Source: Candidatus Bathyarchaeota archaeon (lineage in GTDB: Archaea; Thermoproteota; Bathyarchaeia; Bathyarchaeales; UBA233). From it: a DNA stretch of 11,122 nt. Every line of letters starts with the position of its first letter. Position 1 is the first letter of the stretch. Positions 6,809-11,122 of this stretch are shown piece after piece. Position numbers and translations under genes: made by a program. A model generated the notes under the pieces. The model saw nothing but the letters and a program-made list of their open reading frames with translations, ran no database searches and had not been told where the DNA came from. The DNA lies in NCBI GenBank assembly GCA_004376975.1, contig SOJA01000151.1:1-11122 (forward strand). The letters run 5' to 3'.

Positions 6809-7048
6809 TTGCTTGAAGACATAGCCGCTGTAAAGGAAAGTCAGAAAAGGTGTAGGAAACAGTTGTTGAGCAAAGAGTTAGGAGCTGCAAAGCAGAAACA
6901 AGCCAGAATAGCCCTCGCTAAAATCCACTGGGAATGCACTCCGGCCACCCACTTCCACCATGAACATTGTCTTCGCCTAATCGGTTTTGTGCAAGATTAT
7001 TTCAGAATAGAACATAACACAATAATGCACAAAATGGTTCAGCAATAA
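6809..7048 (+). CDS. Hypothetical small histidine/cysteine-rich protein (79 aa)
   Basis: No family is recognised. The first 40 residues are charged and probably helical, with many Lys, Arg, Glu and Gln (SQKRCRKQLLSKELGAAKQK). The second half has a dense potential metal-ligand cluster, C43-x4-H-x-H-H-x-H-C54, followed by an amphipathic segment RLIGFVQDYFRIEHN. The only in-frame start is TTG 6809; the frame is open back to 6785. GAGAGGGAG (6783-6791) is 17 bases upstream of the TTG, which is long, so the true start is uncertain. Codon use (ATA, AGA, AGG, GCA) resembles the neighbours. It ends 15 bases before the DUF371 gene and may be co-transcribed with it. It may be a real lineage-specific gene or a remnant. 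Confidence 0.45.
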   Translation: MLEDIAAVKESQKRCRKQLLSKELGAAKQKQARIALAKIHWECTPATHFHHEHCLRLIGFVQDYFRIEHNTIMHKMVQQ

Positions 7049-7063
7049 TCCGAGCTGTTTAAT

Positions 7064-7489
7064 ATGCAAACAACTGAAATCTTTTTTGCCTATGGACATG
7101 AAAACATTCAAGCTACGCATAGATCGACACTTGAAATCACAAAAGAAACCGGAATATCAAAGAGAGGCAATTGCATCATTGCTGTTGCAGCTGACAAATC
7201 TGTTGCGGATTTAAGCCCTGAGTTCAAAAAGAATCTGCGGATTAGAAAAGCTGAAATGACCATGTTAATTGAAGCTGGAGACGCCAGTGACGTTGTGCAC
7301 GCTTTCGGAAACCCACATCTGTTTTTAACGCATCCAACAGACATTGTTGTAAGAAAAAGCAGTTACATTTGCAGTCGAACATTGGCAGTTAAAGCAGACA
7401 AGGCTGCATGCGACTTGTCAACAAAAATTGTGCAAAAGCTGAAAAAACCAAACCAAAGAGTGAAGATCACCCTAACCATCAATGTTTAA
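7064..7489 (+). CDS. DUF371 family archaeal protein
   Basis: The 141-residue protein matches the archaeal family DUF371, whose function is not established. Family features visible are the start TEIFFAYGHENIQATHRSTLE, the TKETGIS-RGNCII stretch (about 26-39) with its Gly-Asn-Cys, the AVAADKSV segment, and the later FGNPHLFLTHPTDIVVRKSSY. It is of family length, soluble, and without signal peptide or membrane segment. It starts at ATG 7064 with no clear Shine-Dalgarno, 15 bases after the small His-rich frame. Its TAA overlaps the TAA of the convergent trm5 gene, both being formed from the palindrome TTAA at 7486-7489, so there is no room for a terminator between the two genes. Confidence 0.85.
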   Translation: MQTTEIFFAYGHENIQATHRSTLEITKETGISKRGNCIIAVAADKSVADLSPEFKKNLRIRKAEMTMLIEAGDASDVVHAFGNPHLFLTHPTDIVVRKSSYICSRTLAVKADKAACDLSTKIVQKLKKPNQRVKITLTINV

Positions 7490-8556
7490 CGGATTTTTGC
7501 GTCAAAAACGATTTGCCACTCATATGGAGCTGTAGCACGGACAAACCTTGAACACAAAATTTTTTCCACCTTCCTTCCACACTTCTTAACAGCATTGCCG
7601 AACTGCTGCTTAACACTCTCGGGCGAATTGGAAGCATTCACAAAACTGTAGAAATGTACTATGCCGCCTGTTGGTTTGATTCCCTCACAAGCAGTATCCA
7701 CAAACTCTAAGGACTTTCCAGGTAAATTCATAATCACACGGTCAGCAATTCCAAGAAGTCTCTGCCTGACAATCCGTCTTGCGTCTCCCAAAATGGGACA
7801 GACTTTGTTTTCCACCCTGTTGACCCTGATGTTCTTCTTCAGAAATTCAATCGCATTTGGATTTGCGTCTATGGTGTGTACTTTCACCTTCTCATGAGTT
7901 TTTGCGATTAGTATCGAGAAGGGGCCAACACCCGCAAACAAATCTGTAATTGTCTCACCTTCTTTAACGAGAGATGCAACTCTGTTGTGTTCATATGAGA
8001 GACGTGGAGAAAAGTAGGCTTTGGCAAGGTCCACATAATACTTGCATCCATATTCTCTGTGCACTGTTTCTGTCCTGGGTTCTCCAGCGATTATTCTGAA
8101 TTTTCTCAGCCGATAGGGCCCAGTTACGGCTCCTGCCTTGGCAAGAATTGTCTGCACATTTTTGCATGTTTTCAGAATTGCTTCGCCGATGACATTTTTA
8201 TAGGCGTCAAGCTCCGGAGAAATCTCAATTATGGCTATGTCTCCGACAAAGTCTATTGCGCGTGGCAGGCTAACTAACAAATGTGAAGGAAGCTTGTTCT
8301 CAAGTAATTCGACGAATGTTGTTGATTGCTTCTTTCTTTCTGGAAAAGCATAGGCTATAACTCCGCAATCCAACAGTCGCTCTTTGAATTCTTCTAACAT
8401 GCTTTTTGATGGCTGACGGATAAGTGGAACATAAATGAAATCTTTGTCTCTTCGGATTTCCAGTTCTCTGTTAATGATTTTCAGCTTATTGGATAGGACT
8501 ATAGCTTTTTCGCCATAACCCTTTGGAACCTTGAGGCACATTGATTTCTTAAGCAT
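7486..8556 (-). CDS. trm5: tRNA (guanine37-N1)-methyltransferase, Trm5 type
   Basis: Uses S-adenosylmethionine to methylate N1 of G37 beside the tRNA anticodon, which prevents +1 frameshifting. The 356-residue length is typical of archaeal Trm5b. In order: an N-terminal D1 region, then DFVGDIAIIEI (102-112), TGPYRLRKFRIIAGE (145-159), YFSPRLSYEHNRV (181-193), which carries the Tyr and Glu positions of the archaeal active site, the SAM motif DLFAGVGPFSI (205-215), the acidic loop HTIDANP, and the NLPG motif (277-280) with its Asn for G37. The end VRATAPYEWQIVFDAK is characteristic. It starts at ATG 8556, four bases after the rtcA stop, so it is the second gene of a two-gene RNA-processing operon. 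There is no obvious Shine-Dalgarno, so translational coupling to rtcA is likely. The Trm5b subfamily assignment rests on length and the D1 domain. Confidence 0.93.
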   Translation of the reverse strand: MLKKSMCLKVPKGYGEKAIVLSNKLKIINRELEIRRDKDFIYVPLIRQPSKSMLEEFKERLLDCGVIAYAFPERKKQSTTFVELLENKLPSHLLVSLPRAIDFVGDIAIIEISPELDAYKNVIGEAILKTCKNVQTILAKAGAVTGPYRLRKFRIIAGEPRTETVHREYGCKYYVDLAKAYFSPRLSYEHNRVASLVKEGETITDLFAGVGPFSILIAKTHEKVKVHTIDANPNAIEFLKKNIRVNRVENKVCPILGDARRIVRQRLLGIADRVIMNLPGKSLEFVDTACEGIKPTGGIVHFYSFVNASNSPESVKQQFGNAVKKCGRKVEKILCSRFVRATAPYEWQIVFDAKIR

Positions 8557-8560
8557 AAAA

Positions 8561-9604
8561 TCACTGAAGGCTCATTTTCTCAATCTTGAAAAGTCCATTA
8601 ACCTTCTCAAGGCTGAATCTCAAGCCAAGTATCTTTTCAGTTAACCAGATATTTGTTTCCAAATGCTCTGAAATTGTTCGGGTTAGGTATGATGACTTGC
8701 CTTTCGCCAACGCTATATATGGGATGAGCATGTCAGCCAAATGCACATCAACTGTAGGCTTCGCGGAGATCTCTGTATAGAGCTTTTCTGCAGCCTCCCT
8801 CCCAACGACTTCACTTCTCTTGCCAAGTTCCCCAATTGCGTCGGCCCCCAGTATCACGCCAGTGTCTGTTTCAGCCCATAAAACAAGGGAGCTGCCCTTC
8901 TGTAGGGGATTTGATCTATCGTTCACTATTTGAAATTCTGTCACGTACCCTTTTTCCTTCAGGTAATCACTCGCCGATTTAGCTTGACGTTCAGCAACCC
9001 TTCTTTCAGCAAGGAAAGTGCATACCGAGACTCCTTTTATGGTCTTTACTCGGCCGAAATTCTCTAGGCACAGTGGCTTTAGAGACTGACACGGCTCCAC
9101 GGTTAATGTCACTTCACCCATTCCCTTTGGATAGTAACCGTACCTGTCAACTGAAGAAGCAATGTTTAGTCCAATACGTTTTAGTGTCGGCAAAAATACG
9201 TAGCGCATGTAGTTAATGGTAGGTGAATGTCGAACATCCGTTCCACCATTCGACACATGTAAACATATGGTATTTTCCGCGGAAGCGCAGATTGGTAGCA
9301 CGGTCAACAAAAGCATTGGAATGCTTCCAGCAGTCCCAATTTTAGCCTCAACCTGTCCACTTTTCACTCTTTTAGGCCTGAACCAGAGCTCGAGCGAGTT
9401 AAGCTTTGCACCCTCTAATTCAGCGTCGCAGAGTTTTGCTGCAGTCAAAACTGCTTCTAAATGCTGAGGCCTCAAGCCTGGCTTTGGTCTGCCCTGTCTA
9501 ATGTTGCAGATGTGTAGTGGTTGCCCAATAATGGTGGCTAGAGCTACGGAAATCCTGAGAATTGTGCCGCTCCCGCTTTTTTTACTCCCATCAACCTCAA
9601 TCAT
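8561..9604 (-). CDS. rtcA: RNA 3'-terminal phosphate cyclase (RtcA family) with atypical active-site residues
   Basis: RtcA converts RNA 3'-phosphates to 2',3'-cyclic phosphates through an adenylated enzyme. I chose ATG 9604 (347 residues, family length) because MIEVDGS is the family start; a TTG at 9682 would add 26 unrelated residues. GGAAGGAAG (9624-9616) lies upstream. Family motifs seen are ILRISVALA, NIRQGRPKPGLRPQHLEAV (34-52), GTAGSIPMLL, GGTDVRHSPTINY, RYGYYPKGMGEV, HLADML and the late HLETNI, whose His aligns with catalytic His309 of the E. coli enzyme. Oddities: the usual G-E-G-G-G-Q is K-S-G-S-G-T, so the metal-binding Glu14 position is Ser10 and Gln18 is Thr14, and the LVLQTVLP segment reads MLLLTVLP, losing another Gln. 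Arg17 and Arg36 are kept. It may be an archaeal variant cyclase or a non-cyclising relative like eukaryotic Rcl1. Four bases separate it from trm5. Confidence 0.88.
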   Translation of the reverse strand: MIEVDGSKKSGSGTILRISVALATIIGQPLHICNIRQGRPKPGLRPQHLEAVLTAAKLCDAELEGAKLNSLELWFRPKRVKSGQVEAKIGTAGSIPMLLLTVLPICASAENTICLHVSNGGTDVRHSPTINYMRYVFLPTLKRIGLNIASSVDRYGYYPKGMGEVTLTVEPCQSLKPLCLENFGRVKTIKGVSVCTFLAERRVAERQAKSASDYLKEKGYVTEFQIVNDRSNPLQKGSSLVLWAETDTGVILGADAIGELGKRSEVVGREAAEKLYTEISAKPTVDVHLADMLIPYIALAKGKSSYLTRTISEHLETNIWLTEKILGLRFSLEKVNGLFKIEKMSLQ

Positions 9605-9669
9605 GGGTGCCGAGACTTCCTTCCAAACGTTCTTTGAAATTACTCTGATTCTCCAAAGTTGACAAACAG

Positions 9670-9678
9670 TTAATAAAT
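9670..9678. promoter_or_regulatory. Shared TATA-like box between rtcA and the divergent coiled-coil gene
   Basis: TTAATAAAT reads as ATTTATTAA on the other strand and is the only strong AT box between the two divergent genes. Toward rtcA it lies about 70 bases before ATG 9604. Toward the plus-strand gene it places the transcript start near 9700, downstream of the ATG at 9682. This supports the internal start at 9715. Confidence 0.4.
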
Positions 9679-9698
9679 GCAATGAGTATTAAGGATTT

Positions 9699-9707
9699 GG
9701 AAGGAAG
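9699..9707 (+). promoter_or_regulatory. Shine-Dalgarno supporting the start at 9715
   Basis: GGAAGGAAG lies seven bases upstream of ATG 9715, while the first in-frame ATG (9682) has no purine-rich site and sits only a few bases after the TATA-like box. This decides the start in favour of 9715. Confidence 0.55.
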
Positions 9708-9714
9708 AAAAGTT

Positions 9715-10128
9715 ATGAGCGAAGATACGGAGAGGATTGAGAAACTTACAGAAAGGATTGATGAGCTTCTCATAATCTTGAACAGTGTTGCGGACGATCT
9801 TAGACAAGTTTCTGGGTCGCTGAAATCTTTAGCGGTTTCACAAATCGCTCAACCAACAGCTGCCCTCTCTGCTCCTACTTCTGAAGCCGTAGCACACACG
9901 GGTTACGAAAAAAAGACTTCAATAGAAGACATAAAAATGATGTTTCCTGAAAGCTTGGAGAATTTACTGGATTTTGATGAGAAAGAAGAATATATAATCA
10001 TAAAGCCTCGTCAATTTCTGGGATCAGATAACTTTGCAAAAATAGCGTCGATAATCCGCGGGATGGGTGGCGACTACATAAGCGCAGGGAAAGACTCGCA
10101 TTTTAGAGTCCCGAAAAAAGGAAACTGA
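9715..10128 (+). CDS. Archaeal protein of unknown function: N-terminal coiled coil, linker, conserved-looking C-terminal domain
   Basis: 137 residues from ATG 9715 (148 from 9682). The first 40 residues, ERIEKLTERIDELLIILNSVADDLRQVSGSL, show heptad spacing of Ile and Leu and should form an oligomerising coiled coil. An Ala/Ser/Thr/Pro-rich linker follows (AQPTAALSAPTSEAVA). The C-terminal half starts with SIEDIKMMFPESLENLLDFD and ends with EEYIIIKPRQFLGSDNFAKI, then IIRGMGGDYISAGKDSHFRVPKK. The aromatic and basic end (YISAGKDSHFRV) looks like a small alpha/beta nucleic-acid or ligand-binding fold, but I cannot name the family. There is no signal peptide, membrane segment or metal site. It diverges from rtcA and lies 250 bp before TFE. 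A role in DNA or RNA transactions is only a guess from its neighbours. Confidence 0.75.
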   Translation: MSEDTERIEKLTERIDELLIILNSVADDLRQVSGSLKSLAVSQIAQPTAALSAPTSEAVAHTGYEKKTSIEDIKMMFPESLENLLDFDEKEEYIIIKPRQFLGSDNFAKIASIIRGMGGDYISAGKDSHFRVPKKGN

Positions 10129-10275
10129 AAGAAAAAATTATTGCACTGGCTTTTATAGAAACGCAAGCAAAACCCGCTTATGTCTAGTTTCTTCAATCAT
10201 ACAAAATCAGTGACATCTCATTCTCCTTTACGGCGTTGTGCCTATTCTGAACTTAACGTAACCTATTTAAGCGAC

Positions 10276-10297
10276 TGAAAACTAAATTTAGTTTTCA
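10276..10297. repeat. 22-bp perfect palindrome upstream of the TFE promoter
   Basis: The half-site TGAAAACTAAA is followed immediately by its exact reverse complement, giving 11+11 bases without spacer. It ends six bases before the TATA-like box at 10303-10314, at the place where an activator or the TFB recognition element would sit. It is most likely a dimeric regulator site. The remainder of the 250-base gap 10129-10378 holds AT-rich DNA with no gene that I can see. Confidence 0.6.
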
Positions 10298-10302
10298 CGA
10301 AG

Positions 10303-10314
10303 ATATTTAAATTA
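10303..10314 (+). promoter_or_regulatory. Candidate TATA box of the TFE-HD operon
   Basis: ATATTTAAATTA lies about 70 bases upstream of the TFE ATG and predicts a transcript start near 10334 and a leader of about 45 bases. A second AT box, CATAATTATTAC (about 10324-10335), is an alternative that would shorten the leader to about 20 bases. AAGG (10369-10372) before the ATG is a modest ribosome site. Confidence 0.5.
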
Positions 10315-10378
10315 CAGATTACCCATAATTATTACAGAGAAAAACAGATGTTCAACAAGCTAAGCAAAAAGGATAACT

Positions 10379-10891
10379 ATGTTAGTATCTATCAATGATT
10401 CAGTGTTAATGAAGGTTGCAGAAGCTTTAGGCGAGGAAGAAGCCGTTAAACTAATAGAGATACTTAAAAGCTTGTCTGAGACAACGGACGACGAGATAGC
10501 AAGCAAAACGGATATAAGGCTGAATTCAATCCGCAAAATCCTCTACAAACTCTATGACCACTCCCTCGTCAGCCTAAGGAGAACACGTGATCCAAACACT
10601 GGATGGTTCATATTTCACTGGAAACTGCAACCAGACCAACTGGAAGGGTTCATACTGAGCCAAAAGCGTCGGGTACTTGAAAAACTTGTTTTACGGCTTG
10701 AATACGAGAAGAATCATGAGTTCTATTACTGTCATACTCCCGGATGCCAGAAAGTTCCTTTTGAAGACTCTATGGAGCTTTTGTTTAAATGCCCCGCATG
10801 CGGTAAACCCTTAATGCATCATAACAATAGCGAAATCATTGAAGTGCTGACGGGAAAAGTGGAACAGTTGAGGAAGGAAATGGGTGAGTAG
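10379..10891 (+). CDS. tfe: Transcription initiation factor E, alpha subunit (TFE-alpha)
   Basis: TFE-alpha is the archaeal counterpart of eukaryotic TFIIE-alpha. It binds the RNA polymerase clamp and non-template strand and helps promoter opening. The 170-residue protein has the two expected parts. The N-terminal winged helix spans about 5-85, with EEAVKLIEILKSLSETTDDEIA then DIRLNSIRKILYKLYDHSLV, and a wing RRTRDPNTGWFIFHWKL. After a helical linker comes a C-terminal zinc ribbon with Cys118, Cys123, Cys138 and Cys141 (YYCHTPGC and FKCPACGKPL). It starts at ATG 10379; an internal Met at residue 11 is a less likely alternative. It overlaps the HD-domain gene by eight bases. A palindrome just upstream of the promoter suggests regulated expression of a normally basal factor. 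Confidence 0.95.
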   Translation: MLVSINDSVLMKVAEALGEEEAVKLIEILKSLSETTDDEIASKTDIRLNSIRKILYKLYDHSLVSLRRTRDPNTGWFIFHWKLQPDQLEGFILSQKRRVLEKLVLRLEYEKNHEFYYCHTPGCQKVPFEDSMELLFKCPACGKPLMHHNNSEIIEVLTGKVEQLRKEMGE

Positions 10892-11122
10892 AAAGCTTCC
10901 ATCAAGAGACCAAGCGACACAATTTCTCCGTGAAAGCGGATGCTCAAGAAACGTGATAAAACACTGCGAAACAGTGGCTAAACTTGCAGCAGAAATCGCA
11001 AAGGCATGTGAGGAAAATGGACTAGCTGTTGATAAGAAACTTGTGGAAACTGGAGCCCTGCTACATGATATTGGACGCTCGAAAACTCACAGCGTTCACC
11101 ATGCAATTGTGGGAGCGAAAAT
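10884..11122 (+). CDS. HD-domain (HDIG) metal-dependent phosphohydrolase, 5' part
   Basis: The first 79 residues of a protein that runs off the window. It starts at GTG 10884, inside the end of the TFE gene, with GAGGAAGG about six bases upstream. It shows PSRDQATQFLRESGCSRNVIKHC, where His27 is the first metal ligand of the HD superfamily, then ETGALLHDIGRS with the His61-Asp62 doublet in HDIG form, and HSVHHAIVGAK with a further His. These match small archaeal HDIG proteins predicted to hydrolyse phosphate esters of nucleotides; the actual substrate is not known. Translational coupling to TFE implies joint production but not necessarily joint function. Confidence 0.9.
   Translation, partial: MSRKLPSRDQATQFLRESGCSRNVIKHCETVAKLAAEIAKACEENGLAVDKKLVETGALLHDIGRSKTHSVHHAIVGAK

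Noticed and set aside
9605..9682. Longer rtcA starting at TTG 9682.
   Set aside because: The additional 26 residues (HLLTVCQLWRIRV and so on) have no family counterpart, overlap the shared TATA-like box, and the family begins at MIEVDGS.
9682..9714. Start of the coiled-coil gene at ATG 9682.
   Set aside because: It has no ribosome site and lies only a few bases downstream of the TATA-like box; ATG 9715 has GGAAGGAAG at good spacing. It is kept only as an alternative.
10129..10378. Possible C/D box RNA or tRNA in the gap before TFE.
   Set aside because: TGATTGA-like and CTGA-like words occur but not with the required order and spacing, and no cloverleaf can be drawn.
1..11122. CRISPR arrays, insertion sequences, phage or defence genes.
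   Set aside because: No regularly spaced direct repeats, transposase or integrase motifs, terminal inverted repeats or nuclease-defence signatures were found on either strand.

Overview
The window is archaeal chromosomal DNA. The clearest markers are the archaeal general transcription factor TFE-alpha, a Trm5-type tRNA m1G37 methyltransferase, the archaeal family DUF371, an archaeal-style split methionine synthase, and AT-rich TATA-like boxes about 25-75 bases upstream of several starts. Many starts also have purine-rich Shine-Dalgarno sequences, and GTG and TTG starts occur. The gene mix and AT-rich codon use suggest a deep Thermoproteota lineage such as Bathyarchaeia. That placement is an inference from gene content and is not proven here.

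Layout, left to right. Bases 1-614 (minus) hold most of a protein-L-isoaspartate methyltransferase gene (pcm). It is interrupted by 32 extra bases that fold into a long hairpin. Next is a complete glmS (689-2518, minus). Bases 2713-5511 (minus) are a methionine-methylation operon: a damaged metF-like gene, then a gene for the MetE N-terminal-like barrel, then a gene for the zinc-binding MetE catalytic barrel, with zero spacing or a 4-base overlap between them. A winged-helix regulator with an S-layer-like middle and a perfect EF-hand loop at its C-terminus (5618-6583, plus) diverges from this operon. Bases 6584-7063 are sparse and hold two doubtful small reading frames. Then come a DUF371 gene (7064-7489, plus), converging with an rtcA-trm5 pair (7486-9604, minus). 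A coiled-coil archaeal protein of unknown function (9715-10128, plus) diverges from rtcA. Last are TFE-alpha (10379-10891, plus), overlapping the start of an HD-domain phosphohydrolase that runs off the right edge.

Themes. glmS makes the amino sugar precursor for glycans. The met operon handles homocysteine methylation. rtcA and trm5 act on RNA ends and on tRNA. TFE serves transcription initiation. I see no CRISPR array, transposase, phage gene or rRNA/tRNA gene. The observations most worth a second look are the 32-base palindromic interruption of pcm (intron-like in part, but possibly a mutation or an assembly artefact), the internal deletion in metF, the EF-hand-tailed regulator, the RtcA with several canonical active-site residues replaced, and a 22-base perfect palindrome just upstream of the TFE promoter.
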